A DNA stretch of 64,000 bases. Origin: Bradyrhizobium sp. ORS 285. Lineage in GTDB: Bacteria > Pseudomonadota > Alphaproteobacteria > Rhizobiales > Xanthobacteraceae. The position numbers and the translations under genes were made by a program. This document shows, piece after piece, positions 52,790-62,275 of the stretch (positions within the stretch are counted from its first letter, which is position 1; every line of letters starts with the position of its first letter). The DNA is taken from assembly GCF_900176205.1 (NCBI RefSeq), contig NZ_LT859959.1, forward strand, positions 4,919,001 through 4,983,000. Direction: 5' to 3'. The notes below the pieces were generated by a model. The model worked only from the letters and a program-made list of their open reading frames with translations, did no database searches and was not told where the DNA came from.

Positions 52790-53347
52790 ATGATCGACAA
52801 CGATCGCAACGATCCCACTCCCAGGCGCATCAGCACGTTGGCGCTCACGGGCGGCGGCGCGCTCGCCGTGCTGTTCCTCGCCCTCATCGCCTGGCCGTTG
52901 ATCAGCAGCAATCCGATCGGCACGCCGACGGGCGGAGCCAATCCCTCGTCGGCATCGGACACCACAGTCGGCCGCACCATGCCGGCGCAACAGGCGGCGG
53001 AAAGCGCCGTCGGCAAGAACGACCCGGCTGGACAGGCCGATGCCACCGGTGGTCGCGAGCGCGCCATCGAGCAGAGCTCGCAGCCGCTGTCGCTGAGCGA
53101 TCAGGCGCGCAACCAGGTCAAGGACGTCATCAGCAAGCAGAGGGCGCCGCCGGTGCAGCAGGCCCAGTTCGAGATGATGATCGGCAGCGCCGTTCCCGGA
53201 CAGGTGCAGCTGCAGGACATCCCGCCGGAGATCACGCAGATCATGAACGGCTATTGGGGCGATCAGTATGTGCTGGTGCAGGACAAGCTCGTCATCGTCG
53301 ACCAGCACACGCGCCGCGTCGTCGCGATCGTGCCCGGCGTCGCCTGA
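52790..53347 (+). CDS. Membrane-anchored DUF1236-type protein
   Basis: A 185-residue protein. One transmembrane helix (about 18-40, LTGGGALAVLFLALIAWPLI) is followed by a low-complexity Ser/Thr/Ala linker. The C-terminal module (about 125-185) reads QVQLQDIPPEITQIMNGYWG then VLVQDKLVIVDQHTRRVVAIV, resembling DUF1236, which is common in Bradyrhizobium envelope proteins. The ATG at 52790 has GGAGG 5 bases upstream; longer in-frame extensions run into the structured repeat and are rejected. Function unknown; the domain is expected to face the periplasm. Confidence 0.78.
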   Translation: MIDNDRNDPTPRRISTLALTGGGALAVLFLALIAWPLISSNPIGTPTGGANPSSASDTTVGRTMPAQQAAESAVGKNDPAGQADATGGRERAIEQSSQPLSLSDQARNQVKDVISKQRAPPVQQAQFEMMIGSAVPGQVQLQDIPPEITQIMNGYWGDQYVLVQDKLVIVDQHTRRVVAIVPGVA

Positions 53348-53352
53348 CCCCG

Positions 53353-53640
53353 TCAGGCGATATCGGGCGCCTCAGTGATCGCAAACCGTCGCTCATGCGC
53401 GGAAATGGCGAGGTTCGCCATCCTGAGCCGGTTGGTCTGGCCACAATCGACCATCCGAGAGATCTCGGCCGCCAGGAACTGATAGGTCTCGAACTCGTCG
53501 CGGACGGCCCCGGTGCGCCAGAGAAAATCGAGCGCGATGTCGTAGGCCTCGGCGGCCGCGGGCTGTCGGAAGTCACTGAAGATCAAGCGTGCCATCGAGG
53601 AGAAGGCGCGGAGGCGAGTCTGGTTCCTATAGCGGGACAT
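53353..53640 (-). CDS. Hypothetical protein (95 aa)
   Basis: A 95-residue basic, helical protein starting MSRYRNQTRLRAFSSMARLI, then FSDFRQPAAAEAYDIALDFL, with RDEFETYQFLAAEISRMVDCGQTNRLRMANLAISAHE later. GGAGGTGGTGAG precedes the ATG, supporting a real gene. No family recognised; no signal peptide. It is convergent with the DUF1236-type gene (5-base gap) and follows ridA on the same strand after 30 bases, so it may be co-transcribed with it. Confidence 0.6.
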   Translation of the reverse strand: MSRYRNQTRLRAFSSMARLIFSDFRQPAAAEAYDIALDFLWRTGAVRDEFETYQFLAAEISRMVDCGQTNRLRMANLAISAHERRFAITEAPDIA

Positions 53641-53670
53641 GATCTCACCACCTCCATGCCGGTCTGGGCC

Positions 53671-54114
53671 TCAGCGCGGCACCACCGCGGTGGCCTCGAT
53701 TTCCACCCGCGCTGCCTTCTCCACCAGCCTGACAACCTGCACCAGCGCCATGGCCGGATAGTGGCTGCCGAAGATCTCGCGATAGATCCTGCCGAGCTCC
53801 TTCAGATTGCCGAGATATTCGTCCATGTCGACGACGTACCAGGTGAGCCGTACGAGATGCTCCGGACGCGCGTCGCCCACCGCCAGGATAGCGGCGATGT
53901 TCTGCAGCGCCTGCCGGACCTGCGCGATGAATCCGTCGGCCAGCTTCTCCTGCTCGTCCCAGCCGATCACACCGCCGGTGACGACGATGCGCCCCTCGGC
54001 GCTGATGCCGTTGGCATAGCCTTTCGGCATCGGCCAGCCGCTCGGCTGCAGCACGCGCAGGCTCGAATCGTCCTGCTTCACCACGGCGAGCGTGGGCGCT
54101 TTGGTCGTGCTCAC
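53671..54114 (-). CDS. RidA family protein
   Basis: RidA/YjgF-like protein of 147 residues. The first strand reads RVLQPSGWPMPKGYANGISAEGRIVVTGGVIGWDEQ, with the trimer-core segment LQNIAAILAVGDARPEHLVRLTWYV and the C-terminal ARVEIEATAVVPR. The catalytic Arg equivalent in the last strand region (AARVEIEA) is present. Family members hydrolyse reactive enamine/imine intermediates or act on ring-cleavage products. Here the gene is 21 bases downstream of an aryl-CoA ligase on the same strand, a pairing also seen in 2-aminobenzoate pathways, where imine hydrolysis would be useful. Confidence 0.88.
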   Translation of the reverse strand: MSTTKAPTLAVVKQDDSSLRVLQPSGWPMPKGYANGISAEGRIVVTGGVIGWDEQEKLADGFIAQVRQALQNIAAILAVGDARPEHLVRLTWYVVDMDEYLGNLKELGRIYREIFGSHYPAMALVQVVRLVEKAARVEIEATAVVPR

Positions 54115-54135
54115 GAACGTCTCTCCCTGTCTCTG

Positions 54136-55812
54136 CTACGCGGCCGGGCCCGAAGCGGCGGCCGCGGCCTGCGCGATCTGCCGCAAGGCGAACCGCTTCA
54201 GCTTGCCGGTCTCGGTCTTGGGCAGCTGCGTCACGAACTCGATCGCGCGCGGATATTTGTACGGCGCGATCTCGCGTTTGACATGTTCCTGCAGCTCAGT
54301 CACGAGCGCCGGCGTGCCCTCCGCTCCGGGTGCGAGCACGACATAGGCCTTCACGATCATGCCGCGGGCGTCGTCGGGAGCGCCGACCACGCCGCATTCG
54401 GCGACCGCCGGATGCGTCAGCAGCGCCGCCTCGACGTCGGTGCCGGCAATGTTGTAGCCCGACGACACGATCATATCGTCGGAGCGGGACTGGTACCAGA
54501 AGTAACCGTCCTCATCCATCACATAGGTGTCGCCGGTGACGTTCCAGCCGTTCTGGACATATTTGCGCTGGCGCTCGTCGGCGAGGTAGCGGCAACCTGT
54601 GGGACCGCGCACCGCGAGCCGGCCCATCGTGCCCGGAGGCACGTCGCGGCCTTCGTCGTCGACGATCTTCGCCTCGTAGCCCGGCACCGGCTTGCCGGTC
54701 GCGCCCGGACGGATCTCATCCTCGACGGCGCTGATGAAGATGTGCAGCATCTCGGTCGAGCCGATGCCGTCCATCAGCTTCAGCCCGGTCGCCTTCAGCC
54801 AGGCATCGAAGGTCGGCTTCGGCAGCGTCTCGCCGGCGGAAACGCATTTGCGCAGCGAGGAGATGTCGCGGCCTTCGAGCTTGCTCAGCATGGCGCGGTA
54901 GGCCGTCGGCGCCGTAAAACAGACCGTCGCCTTATAGCGCTCGATGGCCGACAACAGATCGTCCGGCGAGGTCTTCTCCAGCACGACATAGGACGCGCCG
55001 ATATGCATCGGGAACAGCACGCCGCCGAAGCCGAAGGTGAAGGCGAGCGGCGCGGTGCCAATGAAACGGTCGTCCGGGCTGGCGCGCAACACGTTGCGGG
55101 CATAGCCGTCGCACACCGCGAGCATGTCGCGGTGGAAATGCATGGTGCCCTTAGGATCGCCGGTCGTGCCCGAGGTGAAGGCGATCAGACAGAGATCGTC
55201 GGAGGCGGTATCGATCGCAGTGAAGTCGGTGCTTGCGTCCGCAATCAGCGCTTCCAGCGCGTCGGGCTGCCCGTTGCCCCAATACACGACCTGCTTCAGC
55301 GCCGGCGCGACCGGGCGGGTCTTTTCCATCTCGTCGGCGAGCTTGCCGTCGCACAGCGCCAGCGCGATCTGCGCCTTCTGAATCGGATAGGACAACTCTT
55401 TTGCGCGCAGCAGCGGCATGGTCGCCACCACGATGCCGCCGGCCTTGATCGCCGCGAGATAGGTCGCGACCATCATCGGGTTGTTCGCCGAGCGCAGCAG
55501 CACGCGGCCGCCGGGAACGAGGCCGAGCTTGCCGACCAGCACGTTGGCGATCTTGTTCACCAGCGCCTGCAGCTCACGATAGGTGTAGCTGACCTCGGTG
55601 CTGATGATGCAGGGCGCATCGCCACGGCCTTCCGCAACCCAGCGGTCGAGGAAATGCGTCACGCAGTTCAGCCGCGGCGGATACTGGAATTCGGGACGGC
55701 TGAACACGAAGTCCGGCCAAAGCTCGCGCGGCGGCAGATTGTCCTGGGCGAAGGTGTCGACGTGGGCGCTATGCGCGCTCTCCGGCTGCTGAACCTTGGC
55801 GGCAGTGGCCAT
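54136..55812 (-). CDS. Aryl-CoA ligase (benzoate / 2-aminobenzoate-CoA ligase type)
   Basis: Adenylate-forming CoA ligase of 558 residues that activates an aromatic acid with ATP and CoA. The P-loop is AFTSGTTGDPKGTMHFHRD; further motifs are GSTEMLHIFIS (A5), GWNVTGDTYVMDEDGYFWYQSRSDDMIVSSGYNIAGTDVE (A7-A8) and PKTETGKLKR with the catalytic Lys (A10). The LAFTFGFGGVLFPMHIGASYVV stretch fits benzoate and 2-aminobenzoate ligases. The ATG at 55812 follows AGGAG; upstream in-frame sequence overlaps the operator. The neighbouring aryl-CoA monooxygenase shares its operator, so 2-aminobenzoate or salicylate is the likely substrate. Confidence 0.9.
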   Translation of the reverse strand: MATAAKVQQPESAHSAHVDTFAQDNLPPRELWPDFVFSRPEFQYPPRLNCVTHFLDRWVAEGRGDAPCIISTEVSYTYRELQALVNKIANVLVGKLGLVPGGRVLLRSANNPMMVATYLAAIKAGGIVVATMPLLRAKELSYPIQKAQIALALCDGKLADEMEKTRPVAPALKQVVYWGNGQPDALEALIADASTDFTAIDTASDDLCLIAFTSGTTGDPKGTMHFHRDMLAVCDGYARNVLRASPDDRFIGTAPLAFTFGFGGVLFPMHIGASYVVLEKTSPDDLLSAIERYKATVCFTAPTAYRAMLSKLEGRDISSLRKCVSAGETLPKPTFDAWLKATGLKLMDGIGSTEMLHIFISAVEDEIRPGATGKPVPGYEAKIVDDEGRDVPPGTMGRLAVRGPTGCRYLADERQRKYVQNGWNVTGDTYVMDEDGYFWYQSRSDDMIVSSGYNIAGTDVEAALLTHPAVAECGVVGAPDDARGMIVKAYVVLAPGAEGTPALVTELQEHVKREIAPYKYPRAIEFVTQLPKTETGKLKRFALRQIAQAAAAASGPAA

Positions 55813-55865
55813 CACACGCTCCTGTCTCAAAGGGAAGGACGCCCGGCACGTTTCAGTCCTAAACA

Positions 55866-55879
55866 TTTTAGACTTAAAA
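55866..55879. promoter_or_regulatory. Operator TTTTAGACTTAAAA upstream of the aryl-CoA ligase
   Basis: TTTTAGACTTAAAA lies 53-67 bases before the ligase start. It matches TTTTAGACCTAAAA at 62276-62289, upstream of the aryl-CoA monooxygenase, at 13 of 14 bases. The half-sites TTTTAG/CTAAAA make it a palindrome suitable for the MarR protein encoded at 55988-56482. Confidence 0.7.
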
Positions 55880-55987
55880 CATTTGGGCGCAAGAGGCGAA
55901 GAGAGCCGAAGATTGTGCACTGCCCGCAAATTGTTTGAGCGTTTGCCGTATGCAGCGGCTGGCCTGCGGCGTCTTGTCAGGCCGGCC

Positions 55988-56482
55988 TCAGTCCTGGCGG
56001 CGCTGCACGGCCTTCTGTGCGGAGCCCTTGGTCTTGGCGAGCAGCCGCATCAGTTCGCGCACGTCCTTCTCGGTGAGATCACCGAAGATGTCGGCGATCC
56101 AGGTCTCGTGCTCGGTGGCCATCTTGCGGAATTCCGCACGGCCGAGCTTGGTCAGCCGTATCACCTGGACGCGGCGGTCGGTGTCGGAGGTGCGGCGATC
56201 GAGATGGCCGGATTCAACGAGGCGTTCGACCAGCCCGGTGACATTGCCGTTCGACACCATCATGCGCTTGGACACGTCGGACAGGGTCATGCCGTCGGGC
56301 GCCTTGTCGAGCTGCGCCATCAGGTCGAACCGCGGCAAGGTCACGTCGAAGCGCTCGCGCAGCCGGCCGCGGATCTCGCCCTCGATCAGGGTCGTGCAGG
56401 TGAGCAGGCGCAGCCACAGCCGCAGCTCCTCGGCATGGTCCTCGGGCAGCTCGACGGCCTTGGTCTCGGAATCAAGCGTCAT
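55988..56482 (-). CDS. MarR family regulator of the aryl-CoA pathway
   Basis: MarR-type regulator of 164 residues. The winged helix spans about 45-120, with MTLSDVSKRMMVSNGNVTGLVERLVESGHLDRRTSDTDRRVQVIRLT covering the recognition helix and wing, followed by a long C-terminal dimerisation helix. It resembles regulators of benzoate, coumarate and aminobenzoate CoA pathways, which release DNA on binding the aryl-CoA. It is divergently placed from the binding-protein gene and just upstream of the ligase on the same strand. The TTTTAGACYTAAAA sites are its likely targets. Confidence 0.9.
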   Translation of the reverse strand: MTLDSETKAVELPEDHAEELRLWLRLLTCTTLIEGEIRGRLRERFDVTLPRFDLMAQLDKAPDGMTLSDVSKRMMVSNGNVTGLVERLVESGHLDRRTSDTDRRVQVIRLTKLGRAEFRKMATEHETWIADIFGDLTEKDVRELMRLLAKTKGSAQKAVQRRQD

Positions 56483-56487
56483 GACGG

Positions 56488-56522
56488 AATCACTTGGGGA
56501 TCACTTGAGAGGGGATCATTTG
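56488..56522 (-). promoter_or_regulatory. Three direct repeats of (A/G)ATCA(C/T)TTG at the marR start
   Basis: AATCACTTG (56488-56496), GATCACTTG (56499-56507) and GATCATTTG (56514-56522) are repeated in the same direction within 40 bases of the marR start codon. They could be an autoregulatory or second-regulator site; the spacing is uneven (11 and 15 bases). Confidence 0.4.
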
Positions 56523-56811
56523 AAGCAAGTTCAGCCTCGTCGGCGCGGCTCATGAGTTTGACCTTCAGGACCACGCGGGAGCAAGGAAAAACGTACCGCC
56601 ATTTGCGCCAGACGATCAGCAAGGCAATTCCTTTAACCTTCAAGCAATTGGCGCGCCGCTTGCATACGGCCGAAACTGCCCTTTCCGCAAGCAGCTCGCT
56701 TGCAGCTCGGGGCATCATCAGACTAGGCTTGGCTCCAAGCTGCGGTCTGACCCATCATTCGGTCAGGTGCCAAAAACAAAACCTGAATTTCCGCATCCCG
56801 GGGGAGTTGTC

Positions 56812-57984
56812 ATGAAAGTGAGTTCGAAGCTGGCCGGTCTCGGCGTCGCGGCGTGCCTGCTGGCGCAGCCGGCGCTGGCCGCCGACAAGATCAAGATCGG
56901 CGTCATCGTCACCCTGTCCGGCCCCGCTGCCGCGCTCGGCGGACAGGTCCGCGACGGCTTCAATCTCGCCATCAAGGACCTCGGCGGCAAGATGGGCGGC
57001 AAGGACGTCGAGGTGGTCGTCGCCGACGACGAGCTGAAGCCGGACGCCGCGATCACCAAGGTCAAGGGCCTGCTCGAGCGCGACAAGGTCGACTTCGTCG
57101 TCGGCCCGATCTTCTCCAACATGCTGCAGGCGATCCACCGCCCGGTCACCGAGAACAAGACCTTCCTGGTGAGCCCGAATGCCGGTCCGTCCAGCTACGC
57201 CGGCAAGGAGTGCAACCCGTTCTTCTATGTGACCTCGTATCAGAACGACCAGGTGCACGCGGTGCTCGGCAAGGTCGCGCAGGACCGCGGCTACAAGAAG
57301 ATGTATCTGCTGGTTCCGAACTACCAGGCCGGGCGCGACTCCGTCGCGGGCTTCAAGCTGGACTACAAGGGCGAGATCGTCGAGGAATCCTACGTTCCGC
57401 TCAACACGCTCGACTTCCAGCCGGAGCTGTCCAAGATCTCATCGCAGAAGCCGGACGCCGTGTTCACCTTCATGCCGGGCGGCATGGGCGTGAACCTGGT
57501 GAAGCAGTTCAAGCAGGCGGGTCTCGCCGACACCGTTCCGGTGCTCTCGGCGTTCACGGTCGACGAATCCACCCTGCCCGCGCAGCAGGACGCGGCCGTG
57601 GGTATGTTCGGCGGCGCCAACTGGGCGCCCAACTTCGACAACCCGCAGAGTAAGAAGTTCGTCGCTGGCTACGAGGCTGCCTACAACATCGTGCCCGGTA
57701 CCTATGCGATGCAGGCCTACGACGCCGCGCTGCTGATCGACAGCGCCGTGAAGGCGGTGGGCGGTGACCTCGCGGACAAGGACAAGGTGGCCGCGGCGCT
57801 GAAGAAGGCCGATTTCGCCTCGCTGCGCGGCAACTTCAAGTTCAACACCAACGGCTATCCGATCCAGGACTTCTATCTGACCAAGGTCGCCAAGCGGCCC
57901 GACGGCAAGTTCCAGACCGAGATCGTGCAGAAGGTGTTCGAGAACTACGCCGACCGCTACGCCAAGGATTGCGCAGCCAAGTAA
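56812..57984 (+). CDS. Branched-chain amino acid-type ABC transporter binding protein (aromatic acid uptake?)
   Basis: Periplasmic binding protein of the LivK/Peripla_BP_6 type, 390 residues. The signal peptide is MKVSSKLAGLGVAACLLAQPALA, followed by DKIKIGVIVTLSGPAAALGGQV (lobe 1), VDFVVGPIFSNMLQAI, LVSPNAGPSSYAGKECNPFFYVTSYQND and YAMQAYDAALLIDSAVKAVGG. Members of this group in aromatic-degradation clusters bind benzoate-like acids, which would fit here. GGGGGAG precedes ATG 56812. No permease or ATPase gene is in the window; they may lie elsewhere or beyond the edge. It is followed by a cupin gene. Confidence 0.9.
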   Translation: MKVSSKLAGLGVAACLLAQPALAADKIKIGVIVTLSGPAAALGGQVRDGFNLAIKDLGGKMGGKDVEVVVADDELKPDAAITKVKGLLERDKVDFVVGPIFSNMLQAIHRPVTENKTFLVSPNAGPSSYAGKECNPFFYVTSYQNDQVHAVLGKVAQDRGYKKMYLLVPNYQAGRDSVAGFKLDYKGEIVEESYVPLNTLDFQPELSKISSQKPDAVFTFMPGGMGVNLVKQFKQAGLADTVPVLSAFTVDESTLPAQQDAAVGMFGGANWAPNFDNPQSKKFVAGYEAAYNIVPGTYAMQAYDAALLIDSAVKAVGGDLADKDKVAAALKKADFASLRGNFKFNTNGYPIQDFYLTKVAKRPDGKFQTEIVQKVFENYADRYAKDCAAK

Positions 57985-58004
57985 CGACAGGGAGTGAAAT
58001 CACC

Positions 58005-58463
58005 ATGAGCCATCCGGAAATCGCCGGCATCACCCGGGCCAATGAGGGCATCCAGGGCATCTCCTGGAACATCCTCGGCCAGGTCTACGTGCCGAAGAGC
58101 CGCACCGAGCACAGCTTCTCCTGGCATGCGACGTTCCCGGTCGGCACCTTCGTGCCGCCGCACATCCATCCCGACCAGGACGAGTATCTCTACATCCTCG
58201 AAGGCCGGCTCGACTTCTTCCTCGACGGCGCCGAGGAATACGCCACCGCCGGCGACACGGTGCGGCTGCCGATGGGCAAGCCGCACGGCATCTTCAACAA
58301 GTCGCAGCAGACCGCGAAGACCTTGTTCTGGGTGTCACCGACGCGGCGCCTCTACGAGCTGTTCTGGGGGATCCACAACATGCGCGAGCAGAACCCCGAC
58401 GACGTCGTGAAGCTCGCCGCCGAGCACAACATCCACTTCCTCCCGCCCCCTCCGGGGGCGTGA
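58005..58463 (+). CDS. Cupin domain protein
   Basis: A 152-residue single-cupin protein. Motif 1 is PPHIHPDQDEYLYILEGRLDFF (His, His, Glu as metal ligands) and motif 2 is GDTVRLPMGKPHGIFNKS with the fourth His. It ends HFLPPPPGA. It could be a small dioxygenase, isomerase or sensor for an aromatic intermediate. It follows the binding-protein gene by 20 bases with its own GGAG ribosome site (start 58005), so both are probably one transcript. The reaction is not assigned. Confidence 0.85.
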   Translation: MSHPEIAGITRANEGIQGISWNILGQVYVPKSRTEHSFSWHATFPVGTFVPPHIHPDQDEYLYILEGRLDFFLDGAEEYATAGDTVRLPMGKPHGIFNKSQQTAKTLFWVSPTRRLYELFWGIHNMREQNPDDVVKLAAEHNIHFLPPPPGA

Positions 58464-58512
58464 GGCGACTGAGCGCTTGAGTCACGAGCGTTCGCGCAGC
58501 AAACAGTGCACC

Positions 58513-58541
58513 CCCTCTCCCCGTCCTTCACGGGGAGAGGG
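58513..58541. repeat. REP-like hairpin CCCTCTCCCC/GGGGAGAGGG
   Basis: A perfect hairpin almost identical to that at 2683-2711, located between the convergent cupin and FAD-monooxygenase genes, where it may end both transcripts. GGGTGAGGGG follows, as in the longer family members. Confidence 0.8.
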
Positions 58542-58587
58542 CTGGGGTGAGGGGCAGCGGCACGGGCGGTGTACTTTCGAGCCGAGG

Positions 58588-59835
58588 TTAGGACGCCTGC
58601 CGCGTCACCATCCGCGCAGCGAACCCAGCCCGGCTCGCATAGCCCCGCACGATGCCTTCGCGAGCCTCGTAGTTCAGAATGGTGTTGATATCGCTGAACC
58701 CCTGCGGCGCAAGCTGCTCCACCGCATCGATCACCCCTTCCGGCCCGCCACGGCGGTTCGACGCCACGATCTCCGCGGTCATCGGCAGCCGCTTCTGCTC
58801 ATAAGCCATCAGCGCTTGACGCGGATGCTCCGAGCGGGCCAGCGCATCGGCCAGCGCGCGTGCATCGAGGATCGCCTGCGAGGCCCCGTTGGAGCCGACC
58901 GGATACATCGGATGCGCGGCGTCTCCCAGCAAGGTGACGCGCCCGCTCGACCAGTACGGCAGCGGATCGCGGTCGCAGCAGGGATATTCCCAGAACTCCG
59001 GCGTCGCCCGCACCATCGCGGCGAAGTCGACCTGGGGAATGGAGAAGCCGTTGACATGCGGCATCAGCTCATCAGCCTTGCCGAGCCGCGACCAGTCCTC
59101 GCGCCGCGGCGGCGCGGTGTTGGCATCGCCGATGCGCACCAGCACGGCCCAGTTGGTGAGGCGCGTCGCGGGGCTCGAGCCCTCGGCGATCGGATAGATC
59201 ACCGCCTTGGCGTTGAGGCCGCCGGCGATGATCATGGAACGCCCGGTCAGGAACACCGGCCAGTCCGTGGCGCCGCGCCACAGCATCAGGCCGTTCCAGC
59301 ACGGCGCGCCCTCGTTCGGGAACAGCGTCTGCCGGACCTTGGAATGAATGCCGTCGGCGCCGATCAGCACGTCGCCGCGCGCGGTGTGAACATGGGAGCC
59401 ACTGCGGTCGAAGAAATAGGCGGTGACGCCGCCCTCGTCCTGCGTGAAGGATCCGAGCCGGCAACCGGTGTGGACCTTCTCCGGCCCGAGCCGCTGCATC
59501 ACCGCTTCATGGATCACGCTCTGCAGCCGGCCGCGGTGGATCGAGAACTGCGGCACATCATGGCCGGCGTCGACGCCGCGGGTCTCGTGCCAGACCTCCT
59601 GGCCGCGCCGGGTCAGATAGAACAGCTCGTAGGTGCGGATCGCGACCTCATCGAGCCGGTCGAGCAGCCCGAGCTGGGCAAGCTCGCGGATCGCATGCGG
59701 CAAGGTGTTGATCCCGACGCCGAGCTCGCGGATCGACTCCGCCTGCTCGAACACCTCGCAATCGATGCCGCGCGCCCGCAGCATCAGCGCCGTGGTCAAT
59801 CCGCCGATACCGCCGCCAACGATGATCGCCTTCAT
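58588..59835 (-). CDS. FAD-dependent aromatic monooxygenase
   Basis: Class A flavoprotein monooxygenase of 415 residues (salicylate/3-hydroxybenzoate hydroxylase-like). The FAD motif is AIIVGGGIGGLTTALMLRARG, the DG motif is VLIGADGIHSKVRQTLF, and the GD motif is VTLLGDAAHPMYPVGSNGASQAILDARALAD. RELGVGINTLPHAIRELAQLGL is typical of hydroxylases acting on hydroxylated benzoates. It lies 54 bases after the bifunctional aryl-CoA monooxygenase on the same strand, so both are probably one operon. It may hydroxylate a pathway intermediate or feed 5-hydroxylated benzoates in; the exact substrate is unknown. Confidence 0.88.
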   Translation of the reverse strand: MKAIIVGGGIGGLTTALMLRARGIDCEVFEQAESIRELGVGINTLPHAIRELAQLGLLDRLDEVAIRTYELFYLTRRGQEVWHETRGVDAGHDVPQFSIHRGRLQSVIHEAVMQRLGPEKVHTGCRLGSFTQDEGGVTAYFFDRSGSHVHTARGDVLIGADGIHSKVRQTLFPNEGAPCWNGLMLWRGATDWPVFLTGRSMIIAGGLNAKAVIYPIAEGSSPATRLTNWAVLVRIGDANTAPPRREDWSRLGKADELMPHVNGFSIPQVDFAAMVRATPEFWEYPCCDRDPLPYWSSGRVTLLGDAAHPMYPVGSNGASQAILDARALADALARSEHPRQALMAYEQKRLPMTAEIVASNRRGGPEGVIDAVEQLAPQGFSDINTILNYEAREGIVRGYASRAGFAARMVTRQAS

Positions 59836-59889
59836 CGTCCCCTACTCCACCTACATTGCACGCACCGGCCGGCAGCGTCGCACAGCGGC

Positions 59890-62238
59890 TTACTCCGCCG
59901 CAAGCGGCTTCGCAGCCTCGGCCTTCAGCTCCGCCCGCGTTTTCGGTTTAGCCTTAATCTTCAGCTCCTCGAAATCCTGCCGCTCCCGCACGCTGTTGCG
60001 GAAAATCTGCTCCTTGCCCGGCAGATATTGCGGCGGGCAGAACATGTCGGCGCCGTACCAGGCGGCCGCCTTCATGGTGAAGGCGGGATCGACGAGATGC
60101 GGACGACCGAGCGCGACGAGATCGGCGCGGCCGGCGGCGAGGATAGTATTGACCTGGTCGGCCGTGGTGATGTTGCCGACGCACATGGTCGCGACATGAG
60201 CCTCGTTGCGCACCTGGTCCGAGAACGGCGTCTGGAACATGCGGCCGTAGATCGGGCGGGCTTCCCGCACCGTCTGGCCGGTCGAGACGTCGACGAGGTC
60301 GACGCCCGCCTCGCCGAACGCACGCGCGATCTGCACCGCGTCGTCGCCGGTGACGCCGCCTTCGGCCCAGTCGGTCGCGGAGATGCGGACCGACATCGGC
60401 TTGTGCGCGGGCCACGCCGCGCGCATCGCGGTAAACACTTCGAGCGGGAAACGCAGCCGGTTCTCGAGCGAGCCGCCGTACTCGTCCGTCCGCTTGTTGG
60501 TCAGCGGCGAGATGAAGCTCGCGAGCAGATAACCATGGGCGCAATGCAGCTCGAGCATATCGAAGCCGCAGCGGTGACCGCGCTCCGCCGCCGCGACGAA
60601 GTCCGCCTTGATTGCATCCATCGACGCGCGATCGAGCTCGCGCGGCACCTGGCTGTCGGGGAAATACGGCAGCGGCGATGCCGACACGACATCCCATCCG
60701 CCCTGCTCCAGCGGACGGTCCATGCCGTCCCACATCAGCTTGGTCGCGCCCTTGCGCCCGGCATGCCCGAGCTGCAGCGCAAACTTCGCTTGCGAATTGG
60801 CGTGGACGAAATCGACGATGCGTTTCCACGCGGCCTCCTGCCCATCGTTCCAAAGACCGGCGCAGCCAGGCGTGATCCGCGCGTCGCGACTGACGCAGGT
60901 CATCTCGGTGAACAGCAGGCCGGCGCCGCCGATCGCGCGCGAGCCGTAATGCACCAGATGGAAATCTCCCGGCATGCCCTCCTCGGCCGAGTACATGCAC
61001 ATCGGCGACAACACCGCGCGATTGGCGAGCGTCATCTCTCGCAACTTGAGCGGCTGGAACATCGGCGCGACCGGTTTGTCGACGTCGACATCGAAGCCCT
61101 TTGCTCGGACCTGCCGGGCGAATGCCTTGTCGACCTCTGCCACGAAGTCCGGCGCGCGCAGCGTGAGATTGTCGTAGGTAATCGCCTTCGAGCGCGTCAT
61201 CACGCCGAAGGCGAACTGCACCGGATCGAAATCCCAGAAGCGGTCGACATGCTCGAACCAGACCAGCGAGACGTCGGCGGCGTGCTGGGTCTTCTCGACC
61301 TCCTCGCGCCGGCCGTGCTCATAGAGATCGAGCGCCGCCGGAATGGTCGGCGCGCGCTGCATGGCGTCCGCCAGGGCGATCGCATCCTCCATCGCGAGCT
61401 TGGTGCCCGAGCCGATCGAGAAATGCGCGGTCGACTTGGCGTCACCGAGCAGCACCATGTTGTCCTTGACCCAGCGCTTGTTGCGGATCATCGGGAAATT
61501 GCGCCACATCGAGCGGTTGATCAGCAGCGGATGATCGCCGAGGAACCAGCCGAAGATCTCCTTCATGCGGTCGGCGGACTGCCGCTCGTCGAGACCGGTC
61601 AGGCCAGCCTTCTCGAAAGTCTCGGGATCGGTCTCGAAGATCCAGGTCGAATGCCCCGCCTCATACTGATAGGCGTGCGCGATGAACGGACCCCACTCCG
61701 TCTCCTGGAAGATGAAGGTAAAGGCGTCGAGCGGCTTGGTCGAGCCCATCCACGCGAACTTGTTGGCGCGCAGATCGACCTCGGGCTGAAAGTGGTCGAC
61801 GTATTTCTGCCGGAAGCGGCTGTTGATGCCGTCCGACAGAATCATCAGATCGGCATCCGCAAACTGCCACTCGTCCTCGAGATCGACCTCGAACTGCAGG
61901 GTGACGCCGAGCTCTCTCGCGCGCTCCTGGAGAATGCGCAGCAAAGTACGACGCGAGCAGCCGCAGAAGCCATTGCCGCCGACTCGATGCACGGTGCCAC
62001 GGAAGTGCACGGCGATATCGTCCCAGTAGGCGAACTCCTGGGTGATGCGCTGGTAGCTCGGCAGGTCGTGCTTTTCGAAATTGTCGAGCGTGGCGTCGGA
62101 GAACACCACGCCGAAGCCAAACGTGTCGTCGGCGCGGTTGCGTTCGTAGACCGCGATGTCGGCCTTGGGCCGCTGCTTCTTGAGCAATATCGCCGCATAG
62201 AGACCGGCAGGTCCGCCGCCGATGATCGCGATCTTCAT
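59890..62238 (-). CDS. Bifunctional aryl-CoA monooxygenase/reductase (salicylyl-CoA 5-hydroxylase / 2-aminobenzoyl-CoA monooxygenase type)
   Basis: Two-domain flavoprotein of 782 residues. Residues 1-390 are an FAD monooxygenase ([57 protein letters not shown]). Residues 395-755 are an old-yellow-enzyme-type FMN reductase ([76 protein letters not shown]). This architecture defines 2-aminobenzoyl-CoA monooxygenase/reductase and the related salicylyl-CoA 5-hydroxylase, which hydroxylate and dearomatise the CoA-activated ring. ATG 62238 follows GGAGG. An operator shared with the aryl-CoA ligase lies upstream. Confidence 0.93.
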   Translation of the reverse strand: MKIAIIGGGPAGLYAAILLKKQRPKADIAVYERNRADDTFGFGVVFSDATLDNFEKHDLPSYQRITQEFAYWDDIAVHFRGTVHRVGGNGFCGCSRRTLLRILQERARELGVTLQFEVDLEDEWQFADADLMILSDGINSRFRQKYVDHFQPEVDLRANKFAWMGSTKPLDAFTFIFQETEWGPFIAHAYQYEAGHSTWIFETDPETFEKAGLTGLDERQSADRMKEIFGWFLGDHPLLINRSMWRNFPMIRNKRWVKDNMVLLGDAKSTAHFSIGSGTKLAMEDAIALADAMQRAPTIPAALDLYEHGRREEVEKTQHAADVSLVWFEHVDRFWDFDPVQFAFGVMTRSKAITYDNLTLRAPDFVAEVDKAFARQVRAKGFDVDVDKPVAPMFQPLKLREMTLANRAVLSPMCMYSAEEGMPGDFHLVHYGSRAIGGAGLLFTEMTCVSRDARITPGCAGLWNDGQEAAWKRIVDFVHANSQAKFALQLGHAGRKGATKLMWDGMDRPLEQGGWDVVSASPLPYFPDSQVPRELDRASMDAIKADFVAAAERGHRCGFDMLELHCAHGYLLASFISPLTNKRTDEYGGSLENRLRFPLEVFTAMRAAWPAHKPMSVRISATDWAEGGVTGDDAVQIARAFGEAGVDLVDVSTGQTVREARPIYGRMFQTPFSDQVRNEAHVATMCVGNITTADQVNTILAAGRADLVALGRPHLVDPAFTMKAAAWYGADMFCPPQYLPGKEQIFRNSVRERQDFEELKIKAKPKTRAELKAEAAKPLAAE

Positions 62239-62275
62239 GAGCGCCTCCACTGGAGAGCCGAGCCAATGGAAACTA

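Noticed and set aside
52744..55938. A 1064-codon plus-strand open frame
   Set aside because: It is a shadow of the DUF1236, ridA and aryl-CoA ligase genes; composition is Arg/Ala-rich without motifs.
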